Source: an uncultured Mobiluncus sp. (GTDB lineage Bacteria; Actinomycetota; Actinomycetes; Actinomycetales; Actinomycetaceae). Taken from it: a stretch of DNA of 64,000 nucleotides. The translations under genes and the position numbers were made by a program. The notes under the pieces were generated by a model, which searched no databases, was not told where the DNA came from, and was given only the letters and a program-made list of their open reading frames with translations. Location of the stretch: NCBI RefSeq assembly GCF_943914685.1, contig NZ_CALUCZ010000005.1, forward strand, positions 1 to 64,000. The letters are read 5' to 3'. Position 1 is the stretch's first letter, and every line of letters starts with the position of its first letter. Positions 35,152 through 43,710 of the stretch are shown here, in pieces.

Positions 35152-36875
35152 GCGAATCGAACCCCCCCGCCGACCGTGTCGAGCTAGCGCCAACGTGTGC
35201 CGGAACAGCAAAGATTGGCGCCACCCCCGTTACAGAAAAACCACTAGGGTGCGTGCGGAGAAAGTTTTCCCAAATCGGTCACTGGGCTGTAACGGCTCCA
35301 CTGTGGCTGCGCGCGGTACTGCTGCTGATAGCAGTGGGAGGGTTTCTGCTCACCGGTTTCGCTTGGTCACTAGCCTCCCCACCGGGAGGTTCTCCAGACG
35401 ACGATTATCACCTCGCTAGTATCTGGTGTCCACGACCGTTGGAAAGATCCGGGTGTCCCATAAAGACCATCGATGGTAAACCTGCTGTGGAGATTCCCGC
35501 CCGTTTCACTCATTTGACCTGTTTTATAAAGAAGCCAAAGGTTTCGGCGGCTTGCAGCGAAAACTTTGACGGAGAGAAGGCATTTACCAATCGTGTCGAT
35601 CGTGGCGACTATCCCTGGGGTTACTACCAGCTGCAGCACCTCCTGGTGGGAAAAAACATGGAGGTTTCCGTGGTGGCAATGCGGATGTGCAACGTGACTT
35701 TGGCGGTGCTGCTGCTCGGGACCATATTGCTACTGGCTCCACCGCGATTCCGGCCGTGGTATTTCTTTGCCTTGGTGGGAGCGTGGGTCCCGATGGGGAT
35801 TTATTTTATCGCCTCAAATAATCCCTCCTCCTGGGCTTTGATAGGAGTCGCGGGATATGGGCTGGGGCTTCACGCCGCGGCGTTCAGCGAACCGAGCCGC
35901 GAAGTTTTTCCCGCCGCAAAGCCAGAGCGTGTTCCCGTGTCGCTGCGGTGGCGGCAAATAGTTTTAGTGGTACTTTCTGCCCTGGGTTGCCTGATGGCAA
36001 TGGCGTCACGCGCCGATGCCGCGTTTTATATTTTTGTTGTGTCGTTAAGCATCTGGATGCTGATTCCTCGCCATCCACACCGCCGTTGGCTGCTAATCTT
36101 TTCAATCATTGTTTCGGTGCTTGGTCTGATAGTCACCGCTACTTCCGGACAGAATGCAGCCCTGAGCGATTCCGGCGATAATCACCGCGAACTTCCCAGT
36201 TTTCTGGGGAAAATGTTTGGTTTGATTATGTCTCTGCCCAGGTTCTTTTTCGGTCTTTGGGGGGCCGGGTGGGGACCGGGTTGGTTCGATGTCAACCTGC
36301 GCCCAGAAGGAATTTTTCCTTCTGCAATCGCGGTGGGAGTGCTTATTTCTCTGGGCTTGTCCGCGATTACGGCACGAAAGTTTTGGGGCATCTTTTTCAG
36401 TTTGGGTGCGTTATTGGGGATTCCTTTCGTGGTGATGTTTTTGCAAAACTACTCCGACATCAACCGCTACCAGCCCCGCTATATGCTTCCGCTGCTGGTC
36501 ATCGTGTTGGTGATTTGGCTGTTACCGCCGGTATGCACGGAGCCGGATCAGCCTGCCCACAAATTCGCGACCAGTACTCTGCGCTATGAAATTTTTGTGC
36601 TGCTCTTTATGTGCTGGGCAAATCTGCAATCCCTATTTGCGGTGGTGGGACGTTACGTTCGTGGTGAAACCTGGAAAGGCGGGGTCGACCTGAATAGTAG
36701 AATCTCCTGGTGGTGGGATTTTTCAGCCCCGCTACCCCTCCAGACTTGGATTATCGGAGCTCTGTCCTTTATCTTCGCGGTTTTCGCTACCTTATGGTTG
36801 GTTCACGTTTCGCCCGCACACCGGGGCGGTTTTACCGAAACAAACTCTGGTGAACTTGAGGTATCCCATGCCTGA
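35148..36875 (+). CDS. DUF2142 family multi-membrane protein
   Basis: A 575-residue membrane protein with about 12 helices after a 50-residue hydrophilic N-terminus. FAWSLASPPGGSPDDDYHLA just after the first helix is typical of DUF2142, with acidic residues in the first extracytoplasmic loop as in GT-C enzymes. YFIASNNPSSWALIGVAGYG follows. GT-C-like glycosyltransferase is the best guess. The start overlaps the epimerase stop (ATGA). Confidence 0.82.
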   Translation: MSESNPPADRVELAPTCAGTAKIGATPVTEKPLGCVRRKFSQIGHWAVTAPLWLRAVLLLIAVGGFLLTGFAWSLASPPGGSPDDDYHLASIWCPRPLERSGCPIKTIDGKPAVEIPARFTHLTCFIKKPKVSAACSENFDGEKAFTNRVDRGDYPWGYYQLQHLLVGKNMEVSVVAMRMCNVTLAVLLLGTILLLAPPRFRPWYFFALVGAWVPMGIYFIASNNPSSWALIGVAGYGLGLHAAAFSEPSREVFPAAKPERVPVSLRWRQIVLVVLSALGCLMAMASRADAAFYIFVVSLSIWMLIPRHPHRRWLLIFSIIVSVLGLIVTATSGQNAALSDSGDNHRELPSFLGKMFGLIMSLPRFFFGLWGAGWGPGWFDVNLRPEGIFPSAIAVGVLISLGLSAITARKFWGIFFSLGALLGIPFVVMFLQNYSDINRYQPRYMLPLLVIVLVIWLLPPVCTEPDQPAHKFATSTLRYEIFVLLFMCWANLQSLFAVVGRYVRGETWKGGVDLNSRISWWWDFSAPLPLQTWIIGALSFIFAVFATLWLVHVSPAHRGGFTETNSGELEVSHA

Positions 36876-37962
36876 CTTTACTGAGCTAGACGTAGTTATG
36901 CCGGTATTTAACGAGGGCGACCATGTTTCCGATGCGGCCGCTCATCTGCAAATTGCTGCCGCCCAAGCGGGGATACGAACTCGTCTCATTGTGGTTGATG
37001 ACGGGTCCGGTCCGGCGGATGCAGCCAAACTTGATGTCTTGGCGCAGCATGGCGAGATTTTCCTGCTTCGTCAACCAAACAGCGGGCGTTTCTTGGCGCG
37101 TTCCCGTGGGCTTGCCGCGGCGCGAACCCACTATGTCCTGCTCCTCGATGCCCGAGTGAACCTTGCCGCGGTTGCGCTGCGTCAAATCAGACAAAAAATC
37201 GTCGCCAGTGAAGCCTCTCACCAGGTTCGGGAGGTCTGGAATTTTCATGTTCAGCTGGCTAACACCACCAGTCCCTGGGCAGCGTTTTGGTCCGGTTTAA
37301 CAAAGGTTTGGTGGCGGCAATACTGGAAGAACCCCCGTCCTGTCACTATCAATTCCGCAAACTTTAATAGTTATCCCAAAGGCACTGGCGCCTTCTTTGC
37401 GCCACGGGAACGGCTCTTAGCGGCGGTCGGGGAATTCTCCTCCAGCTTTGACAATCCCAAACTTGTTTCGGATGATACCGGCTTACTGCGTTCCTTGGCT
37501 GCTGTGCCGGGTATCAGTCTCGATCCGGCAGTGAGCTGTGATTATTTCGGCAAAGACACACCTCGTAAATGGTCGAAACAATGTTTCTACCGCGGTACCA
37601 CTTTTGTGGATTCTTATTTGGGAAGCGTGCCTTGGTTTGGTTTGCTGGGAATCTTTGCGGGGGTGGGAAGTGCTGCTCTGGCTGGATTTGCGCTGCTGCA
37701 CTGGCATCCTCGTGTGGTGGCGGGGCTGGCATTGGCTGGTAGTGTCGCGGCGGGAGGTGCCGTGAAGGCTTGTGGGGGAACCAAGGGCGAAGCCTGTGCG
37801 GTGGGTGCTTTAGCTGTCCCGTTCGGAATCATTTTCGGAAGCGGATTTTTGAGGGGTTTGGCAATGGGGTGCCGTGCCGGCTACCGAAAACAATCGCGAC
37901 GAGAGGCAACCGCCGCGTTTACCTCGCAATCCTCTGACCCCACGGTTTTGCAGGGAGAATAA
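36868..37962 (+). CDS. Glycosyltransferase family 2 with C-terminal membrane segments
   Basis: A 364-residue GT-A enzyme: LDVVMPVFNEGDHVSDAAAH at the N-terminus, VVDDGSGPADAAKL near 50 and a LLLDARVNL stretch in place of a plain DxD near 90. Two or three hydrophobic segments lie between about residues 245 and 330, so it is membrane-bound. ATG 36868 overlaps the previous stop by 8 bp and TTGAGG lies 5 nt upstream. Operon member with the flippase that follows. Confidence 0.87.
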   Translation: MPDFTELDVVMPVFNEGDHVSDAAAHLQIAAAQAGIRTRLIVVDDGSGPADAAKLDVLAQHGEIFLLRQPNSGRFLARSRGLAAARTHYVLLLDARVNLAAVALRQIRQKIVASEASHQVREVWNFHVQLANTTSPWAAFWSGLTKVWWRQYWKNPRPVTINSANFNSYPKGTGAFFAPRERLLAAVGEFSSSFDNPKLVSDDTGLLRSLAAVPGISLDPAVSCDYFGKDTPRKWSKQCFYRGTTFVDSYLGSVPWFGLLGIFAGVGSAALAGFALLHWHPRVVAGLALAGSVAAGGAVKACGGTKGEACAVGALAVPFGIIFGSGFLRGLAMGCRAGYRKQSRREATAAFTSQSSDPTVLQGE

Positions 37963-37964
37963 CT

Positions 37965-39239
37965 GTGAAACGAGTGGGAATAATTGGTGTGGCGCTGATA
38001 GTGGCCAGCCTGCTCGGAATCTTGCTGTTGGCATGGGTGGCACGGTGGCTTCCCCCCGATGATAATGCTGCGTTTATTGCCTTGTGGGGGGTTCTTTTCG
38101 CCGGGGGGTCGGCGCTATCCCTGGTAGAACAGGAAACTGCGCGTCAGACCGCCCTCGCCCACTCCCGCGGGCAGAACACTCCAGCTTCGATACGGCAACT
38201 AAACCTCGTGGCTCTCGGATTTGCTTGGATGGTGTTGCTGCTTGTCGGGATCACCCCCGGAGGTGCGGTTTTGTTTGGGAGTGGTACTTCTGAGTCCCGA
38301 AACAGTTCTTTTCACTGGATTACGCTGGCGGTGTTGGCTTTTGCATATCTAGGTTTTGTGGCGCAATTTTCGATGCGGGGTCTGGCTTTAGGGCGTCGAA
38401 GGGAAGGCATCTACGCGGTGATATTGGTGGCTGAACCGGTGCTGCGCCTGCTGGGACTGCTGCCTTTTGTGATTTGGCTGGCCGCCCCCTCTCTGCTGTG
38501 GGCATTAGTCGCGACCGCCTTGGGCTCCTATGGTTGGATAGTGGCTCTGGGGCGCTTACGGGTGCATCCTTTTGCCCCAGACTCACGAGAACCGTGGCGG
38601 ACCGTGGCGGGACGGGTGCTGACATTGGGAGCGGCAAACGCCCTTTTAGCTGCTATTTTGACCGGATATCCGGCTTTGGTGACCGGATTGTTAGGCAGCT
38701 CACGCGGTCTTGCCGTATTTTTTGCAGTGGTGACGCTGTGTCGTATCCCGCTGGTGCTGCTGTCCCCGATTCAGGCGCTTGTAATTCCTGAAACTACCCG
38801 GATACTCGCGGCGGGTCGCGCCGCAGAACTCTATACCCTGTTGGGAAAGGTCTTTATTGCGACTCTTTCGGTAGCGCTCACAAGTTTTGCTCTGGGCTGG
38901 TGGTTGGGTCCGTGGGCAGTAACCCTGTTGTTTGGTCCTGCTTACGTGGCTCCCGGCTGGCTGGTGGCGATTATTCTCGCGGCGACGGTGGTCTTGGGGG
39001 CGGCGTTGCTCCAAGCCGCAGTTTTTGTTTCGTTACAAAAATATCTCTATGCCGTGCTGACCTGGGCAGTGACCTTGGCTGGGACCGTAGCGGCACTGTG
39101 GGTGACTCCCGGTGAAGCGCTTTCTCGAGGCACCGCCGGTTTTGTGGTGGCTTCGCTGCTGGGCTACCTCGTCTCCGCTTCGTTACTTCGTTTTGCGCTG
39201 GGGCGTCTAGGCAGAGAGCAGGTCGCGAATGATGGTTAG
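37965..39239 (+). CDS. Wzx-type flippase (third)
   Basis: A 424-residue polytopic protein with about 12 helices, of the MOP exporter superfamily. The N-terminal VGIIGVALIVASLLGILLLA and VFFAVVTLCRIPLVLLSPIQ at about 245-264 fit oligosaccharide flippases. It is distant from the two related flippases at 4964 and 12949. GTG 37965 starts 2 bp after the previous stop, so it closes the rmlB-led operon. Its 3' end overlaps the convergent glycosyltransferase gene by 33 bp. Confidence 0.82.
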   Translation: MKRVGIIGVALIVASLLGILLLAWVARWLPPDDNAAFIALWGVLFAGGSALSLVEQETARQTALAHSRGQNTPASIRQLNLVALGFAWMVLLLVGITPGGAVLFGSGTSESRNSSFHWITLAVLAFAYLGFVAQFSMRGLALGRRREGIYAVILVAEPVLRLLGLLPFVIWLAAPSLLWALVATALGSYGWIVALGRLRVHPFAPDSREPWRTVAGRVLTLGAANALLAAILTGYPALVTGLLGSSRGLAVFFAVVTLCRIPLVLLSPIQALVIPETTRILAAGRAAELYTLLGKVFIATLSVALTSFALGWWLGPWAVTLLFGPAYVAPGWLVAIILAATVVLGAALLQAAVFVSLQKYLYAVLTWAVTLAGTVAALWVTPGEALSRGTAGFVVASLLGYLVSASLLRFALGRLGREQVANDG

Positions 39240-40253
39240 CCAGCCGCGAGAGTACCGGCTGTAGTTGCCCTGGATGACTTCAGCAGCGATGCCGGGAATC
39301 CGGGCTAACCGATGGCGGGGCAGGTCACTGCGGCTTTGTTGGTGTGCCAATGCTTTCACAAGGTCGTGGCGTTGCTGGGGTGTGCCCAGCTGACGTTTGT
39401 CGGCAGCTTGAGCTAGAGAACGTGCGCGGGTCAGTCGACGCTGGTTATCCGATTCATTCCCGGCGGTGAGCTGTTTCCAACGGTCTCGCAAGGTGATTTT
39501 GCGAGCCCCGACTGCGTTCCCTCCGTGTTGGCGATAGTACGTTAGCGGGTGTTGCACAGAAGTCTCCACGAGGCGTAACTGTCCGTCTAATGCCGCCATC
39601 ATTGCCAGCCATTCATCATGCAGCAGCCCCGGTGGGGTCGGCATATTCTCGCGGGCAAATTCTCCCCGCATTGCCACCGTTGCCCCGGTGATGAGATTAC
39701 GTTTCAAAAGCACGGAAAACGCATCTCCTCCAGTCAAGTTTTGCAGTTCTGACGGCGAGGCTTTTAGTTCGCGCAACAGGGTCTTGGGACGTTGCGGATT
39801 TCCCAGGGGTTGGCCGTCGGAGCCGGTCAAGACCGCATCGGAATGCACCAGCTCCGCGTTGCGCAAGGCGGCGGTTAACACCGTGGTCTTTTCGGGACCC
39901 CATTCATCGTCCTGATCGGAGAGAAACACGACATCAGTCGTGGTGGCACTGATAGCGTCAGAGAAGTTGTCGCGAATTCCTATCCGGGGACGGTGTAAGC
40001 GCCAGTTGAGGCGAATCTGTTGGGAGGGGTGTTGACGATTAAAATCATCCACCAGACCCTGCACAATCTCTACGGTGTCGTCACTAGAATCGTCGTCCCC
40101 GATGGTGAGCTCGTCAATAGGGAGTTGTTGATTCAAAATGGAGCGTACCTGCGTGGTGACAAAACGGGAACCGTTACAGGTCGTCATGGCCACTCCCAAG
40201 GTCGGGTGGGGAGGGAGCGGGGTGAGGTCTCGGCGCCAAATCTGGGTACTCAT
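39207..40253 (-). CDS. Glycosyltransferase family 2 (rhamnosyltransferase-like)
   Basis: A 348-residue GT-A enzyme: LGVAMTTCNGSRFVTTQVRS near the N-terminus, TIGDDDSSDDTVEIV near 50, VVFLSDQDDEWGPEKT near 92 with the metal-binding acidic motif. This form is frequent in rhamnosyl- and related transferases. ATG 40253 is chosen because a perfect TATAAT ends 7 nt upstream; in-frame starts further upstream overlap the promoter. It is divergent from rmlD, fitting a rhamnose-related role. Confidence 0.87.
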   Translation of the reverse strand: MSTQIWRRDLTPLPPHPTLGVAMTTCNGSRFVTTQVRSILNQQLPIDELTIGDDDSSDDTVEIVQGLVDDFNRQHPSQQIRLNWRLHRPRIGIRDNFSDAISATTTDVVFLSDQDDEWGPEKTTVLTAALRNAELVHSDAVLTGSDGQPLGNPQRPKTLLRELKASPSELQNLTGGDAFSVLLKRNLITGATVAMRGEFARENMPTPPGLLHDEWLAMMAALDGQLRLVETSVQHPLTYYRQHGGNAVGARKITLRDRWKQLTAGNESDNQRRLTRARSLAQAADKRQLGTPQQRHDLVKALAHQQSRSDLPRHRLARIPGIAAEVIQGNYSRYSRGWLTIIRDLLSA

Positions 40254-40260
40254 CTCTACC

Positions 40261-40266
40261 ATTATA
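40261..40266 (-). promoter_or_regulatory. Consensus -10 box TATAAT of leaderless start
   Basis: On the minus strand TATAAT is followed by GGTAGAG (7 nt) and ATG 40253. The alternative ATG 40262 overlaps the box. Confidence 0.6.
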
Positions 40267-40383
40267 AAAGCCCGCTGAAAAAGCCGGGTATGATGAACAC
40301 GGAACAAGACTCGGTAGTTTTGGCTCGCGGAAGCGTCCTAAAGCAATCCTGAAACTCAGGGAAATCTATGGAAGGGAAACAAA

Positions 40384-41247
40384 ATGCGGTGGATAGTTGT
40401 GGGAGCGAACGGAATGCTCGGTCAGGATTTGGTCGAGCTGCTGCAATCCCAGGGGGAGGACGTGCGCGCTTATGACCGTCCAGAAATCGACTTGACGGTG
40501 CAAGCTTCCGTCAAAGAGCACGTGGTCGAGGCTGACGTGGTGGTCAACACTGCCGCTTTCACCGCGGTTGATAAGGCTGAGGAACAAGAACGTGCGGCCT
40601 TTGATATTAACGCGACCGCAGTACAGTATCTGGCGGCGCAGTGTCGGGAAATTGGGGCGCGTCTGGTGCATATTTCTACCGACTACGTGTTTGATGAACC
40701 GGCAGACCGAGAGACTCCTTGCGAAGAATACGCTTTACCGAAACCGGCAGGAGCCTATGGGCGGACCAAGCTGGCGGGTGAATGGGCACTGCGTTCCCTC
40801 AGCGAGGATTACCTGATTGTGCGTACTGCCTGGCTGTATGGTGCCAAGGGCAATTGTTTCCCCAAGACGATGGCGCGTTTAGCGGGGGAACATGACCGAC
40901 TGACGGTGGTGGCAGATCAGTATGGCCAACCGACCTGGACTCGTGACCTCGCAGATTTGATTTGGCGCCTGATTTCAGCGGAAGCGCCCAGCGGAATTTA
41001 TCATGGCACAGCTCAGGGCAAGACGAACTGGCATGGTTTCACGCAGGCTATCGTGCGTTCCCTAGGCAAGGATCCGTCGATGGTCCTTCCGGTCACCACA
41101 GCTGATTTTCCGCGTCCGGCTCCACGCCCGGCGTTCTCTGTTTTGGCGCACAAAACTATCCGTGACCTGGGTTTGGAGCCGATTGGTCCCTGGGAGGAAC
41201 GCTGGGAAGTGGCGGCTAAAGAGATTCTGGCTGATTACTTGGACTGA
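40384..41247 (+). CDS. rmlD: dTDP-4-dehydrorhamnose reductase
   Basis: A 287-residue SDR enzyme, the last step of dTDP-L-rhamnose synthesis. WIVVGANGMLGQDLVELL at the N-terminus, NTAAFTAVDKAEE near 57, HISTDYVFDEP near 96 and YGRTKLAGE near 126 (Tyr and Lys of the catalytic motif) are diagnostic. ATG 40384 has GAAGGGAAA upstream. It is convergent with rmlA, 33 bp apart. Confidence 0.95.
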   Translation: MRWIVVGANGMLGQDLVELLQSQGEDVRAYDRPEIDLTVQASVKEHVVEADVVVNTAAFTAVDKAEEQERAAFDINATAVQYLAAQCREIGARLVHISTDYVFDEPADRETPCEEYALPKPAGAYGRTKLAGEWALRSLSEDYLIVRTAWLYGAKGNCFPKTMARLAGEHDRLTVVADQYGQPTWTRDLADLIWRLISAEAPSGIYHGTAQGKTNWHGFTQAIVRSLGKDPSMVLPVTTADFPRPAPRPAFSVLAHKTIRDLGLEPIGPWEERWEVAAKEILADYLD

Positions 41248-41280
41248 ACCTTGCGTTGAGGGGCGTCAACGCGGGGAGCT

Positions 41281-42144
41281 CTAGGCTTCCAGCAGACCCA
41301 GCAGGTAGTCTCCGTAGCCGGATTTCCGCAGCGGCTCGGCGCGTTTGGCCAGCTCTGCGTCACTCAAAAATCCGCGGCGCCACGCGGCTTCTTCGGGGCA
41401 GCCCACTTTCAGGTCTTGGCGTTTTTCTACGGTTCGCACGAAAGCGGTCGCATCGGCCAGGGAGTCAAAAGTCCCGGTGTCGAGCCAGGCCGTGCCGCGC
41501 GGCAACACTTCGACCTGCAGTTTTCCAGCTTCGAGGTATACCCGGTTGACGTCTGTAATCTCGTATTCCCCGCGGGCGCTGGGTTTCAGGTCCCGGGCTA
41601 TCTCTACCACGTCGTTGTCGTAGAAATACAGCCCCGGCACCGCATAGTTTGACTTGGGCTGCGCGGGTTTTTCTTCAATAGAAATCGCGCGGAAGTTCTC
41701 GTCGAACTCCACCACGCCGTAAGCCTTGGGGTTATGCACGTGGTAGGCGAACACGGCTCCGCCATCAATCCCCTTGAAACGCTGCAGCTGGTCGCCCATG
41801 CCCGGACCATAGAAAATGTTGTCGCCCAGCACTAGGGCGGCTTCTTCTGAACCGATGAAGTCCGCTCCCAACACGAACGCTTGGGCCAAGCCGTTGGGCA
41901 CCTCTTGCACCTGATATTCCAAGTGAACGCCGAACTGGGAGCCGTCGCCGAGCAGACGGTGAAAAGACGGGGCATCGTGCGGGGTGGTGATGACCAGGAC
42001 GTCTTGAATCCCGGACAGAATCAAGGTCGTCAAGGGGTAGTACACCATCGGCTTGTCATAGACCGGCACTAACTGCTTTGAGGTGCCCAAAGTGATGGGA
42101 TGCAAACGAGTGCCGGACCCGCCGGCCAAAATAATTCCACGCAT
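41281..42144 (-). CDS. rmlA: Glucose-1-phosphate thymidylyltransferase
   Basis: A 287-residue enzyme making dTDP-glucose, the first step of the rhamnose pathway. MRGIILAGGSGTRLHPIT at the N-terminus carries the nucleotide-binding GGSGTRL. SKQLVPVYDKPMVYYPL at 23-39, LGDNIFYGPGM near 110 and VEEKPAQPKSNYAVPGLYFY-like residues near 160 follow. ATG 42144 is the true start; the frame is open far upstream but only across the antisense of manA. TAGGCT ends 7 nt before the ATG, so the start looks leaderless. Confidence 0.95.
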   Translation of the reverse strand: MRGIILAGGSGTRLHPITLGTSKQLVPVYDKPMVYYPLTTLILSGIQDVLVITTPHDAPSFHRLLGDGSQFGVHLEYQVQEVPNGLAQAFVLGADFIGSEEAALVLGDNIFYGPGMGDQLQRFKGIDGGAVFAYHVHNPKAYGVVEFDENFRAISIEEKPAQPKSNYAVPGLYFYDNDVVEIARDLKPSARGEYEITDVNRVYLEAGKLQVEVLPRGTAWLDTGTFDSLADATAFVRTVEKRQDLKVGCPEEAAWRRGFLSDAELAKRAEPLRKSGYGDYLLGLLEA

Positions 42145-42151
42145 GAAACCA

Positions 42152-42157
42152 AGCCTA
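42152..42157 (-). promoter_or_regulatory. -10 box TAGGCT of leaderless rmlA start
   Basis: On the minus strand TAGGCT is followed by TGGTTTC (7 nt) and ATG 42144, without Shine-Dalgarno. Confidence 0.5.
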
Positions 42158-42182
42158 CCAACCAAAAGCCTCCCGAAATGAC

Positions 42183-42210
42183 TTATGAACGGCGAAAACC
42201 TCCCTAAAAT
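42183..42210 (+). promoter_or_regulatory. Candidate promoter TTATGA-16-TAAAAT of manA
   Basis: TTATGA at 42183-42188 and TAAAAT at 42205-42210 are 16 bp apart; an AAAGGGGAAA ribosome site and GTG 42241 follow. Confidence 0.5.
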
Positions 42211-42240
42211 TAATCCCAAACCAGTGAAAGGGGAAACGCC

Positions 42241-43452
42241 GTGGAACGCATCGGAGGGATTGAGAAACGTTACGCCTGGGGCTCGGATACGGCTATTCAG
42301 GAGCGTTTTGGTATCGGTACGCCCGGTCAGACGTTGGCAGAAGTGTGGTTCGGTGCCCACACCCTTTCGCCCTCGGTCCTGCTCGACGCGTCGGGGCAGC
42401 CCGAGGAGGACCCCTTGACTTTGGAGGATTGGGTTGCGGCGGACCCCGTGGGCACGTTGGGGGCTTCGGTGGTGGAGCGCTTCGGACCGCGTCTGCCTTA
42501 TCTGATGAAGTTCATCGCCCCGAAACGCCCGCTGTCCCTGCAGGTCCACCCGGACAAGGAGCGTGCCGAAGCCCGTTTCAAAGCCGAGGAGCTGGCGGGG
42601 ATCCCGCTCGATTCCCCGCAGCGGCTGTACAAGGATCCCAACTATAAACCAGAACTCATCTATGCGATTACGAAGTTTGAGGCGCTGGCGGGGTTCCGGG
42701 CGCCCCGGCGCATCATTGAAATCTTCGCTGACCTGGACACCGAGTTGGCGGTGCAAATCGTGTCCATGCTGCGAGTCAATACGTCTCCCCAGGGTATCCG
42801 CACGGTAGTGGACCGGCTCTTGTCTCCGCATACGACCCCACAAGCGGCGCAGGTCGAGGCCACGGTGGCGGCGATGACGGACCGTCTGCAGGCGGGGACT
42901 TCGCCGTCCGTGCGTGTGGATCGTACCGTGATGGGTTTGGCGCGTTCCTATCCGGGTGATGCCGGGGCGGTGGTGGCGGCGATGTTGAACCCGGTGACGT
43001 TGCGGCCGGGGGAAGTGCTGTTCACACCCCCCGGCGGGATTCACGCCTATCTGTCTGGGCTGGGGGTGGAGGTCATGGCCAGCTCGGATAATGTGCTGCG
43101 GGCAGGGCTGACTGAGAAGCACGTGGATTGCCAGGAGCTGTTGAACTGTCTGGATTATGTCGCCGCCCCGCCGGTGCGTATCGCCCCGGAGTGGGTGACG
43201 GAGTCGACCCAGGTGTTCTATGCCCCGGTGGACGATTTCGAGTTTTCCGTGACCCGCCTGGACGGGCGAGAACTGGCGCTGCCCGGTCACGGCGGACGCC
43301 TGATTCTATGTCTGGAGGGCACTCCGACTTTGCGTGATGGAGCGACTGCTGGTTTGGTGCTGCGTCCGGGAGAAGTCGTGTTTGTCCGGGCGGATAAGGT
43401 TCCGGTTTATGCCTCAGGGACCGGGGTCGTGCTGCAGACCGACATTCCCTGA
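42241..43452 (+). CDS. manA: Mannose-6-phosphate isomerase, class I
   Basis: A 403-residue zinc enzyme interconverting fructose-6-P and mannose-6-P, the entry to GDP-mannose and mannosyl glycans. RPLSLQVHPDKERAEARF near residue 98 provides the zinc-binding Gln and His. YKPELIYAI near 138 supplies the Glu. The C-terminal GIHAYLSGLGVEVMASSDNV and LRAGLTEKHVD near 260-300 are the cupin signature. GTG 42241 has a strong AAAGGGGAAA upstream. manA near rml genes and a WhiB gene is a known actinobacterial arrangement. Confidence 0.95.
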   Translation: MERIGGIEKRYAWGSDTAIQERFGIGTPGQTLAEVWFGAHTLSPSVLLDASGQPEEDPLTLEDWVAADPVGTLGASVVERFGPRLPYLMKFIAPKRPLSLQVHPDKERAEARFKAEELAGIPLDSPQRLYKDPNYKPELIYAITKFEALAGFRAPRRIIEIFADLDTELAVQIVSMLRVNTSPQGIRTVVDRLLSPHTTPQAAQVEATVAAMTDRLQAGTSPSVRVDRTVMGLARSYPGDAGAVVAAMLNPVTLRPGEVLFTPPGGIHAYLSGLGVEVMASSDNVLRAGLTEKHVDCQELLNCLDYVAAPPVRIAPEWVTESTQVFYAPVDDFEFSVTRLDGRELALPGHGGRLILCLEGTPTLRDGATAGLVLRPGEVVFVRADKVPVYASGTGVVLQTDIP

Positions 43453-43517
43453 GGTGAGTTAGTAATTAGTCCCATACCCGCTTTTGTGGCAAACGTTCCA
43501 CGGGCGTGTCGAGTCTA

Positions 43518-43533
43518 TGTGACATATCTCACA
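43518..43533. promoter_or_regulatory. Perfect CRP/GlxR-type palindrome TGTGA-N6-TCACA
   Basis: TGTGA at 43518-43522 and TCACA at 43529-43533 are separated by CATATC. This is the exact consensus of CRP-family regulators, including actinobacterial GlxR and mycobacterial CRP. It lies 177 bp before the WhiB start and about 110 bp upstream of the predicted transcription start. Confidence 0.7.
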
Positions 43534-43600
43534 TTCGCGCTCAAGCTGTGCAATTGGTGGATTTTCGCATACTTGAGCCAAACTTGGTTCCTGAAACTAC

Positions 43601-43630
43601 TTGAACTAATGAATCACACGCGTGTAATTT
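43601..43630 (+). promoter_or_regulatory. Candidate whiB promoter TTGAAC-18-TAATTT with palindrome in spacer
   Basis: TTGAAC at 43601-43606 and TAATTT at 43625-43630 are 18 bp apart. The spacer contains the perfect palindrome ACACGCGTGT at 43616-43625, a possible operator. Confidence 0.5.
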
Positions 43631-43710
43631 ATAGGTAACGGTTCTTGGCGCCCTAGAGACGCGGCACCAAGTTTTACAAAAGTTGTCAGAGCGAATGAGG
43701 TGAAGGGTCC

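Noticed and set aside
42145..43290. Long minus-strand open frame extending rmlA upstream to a 669-residue protein
   Set aside because: The extension is antisense to manA and has an unnatural His/Arg/Gln-rich composition; rmlA homology starts exactly at ATG 42144.
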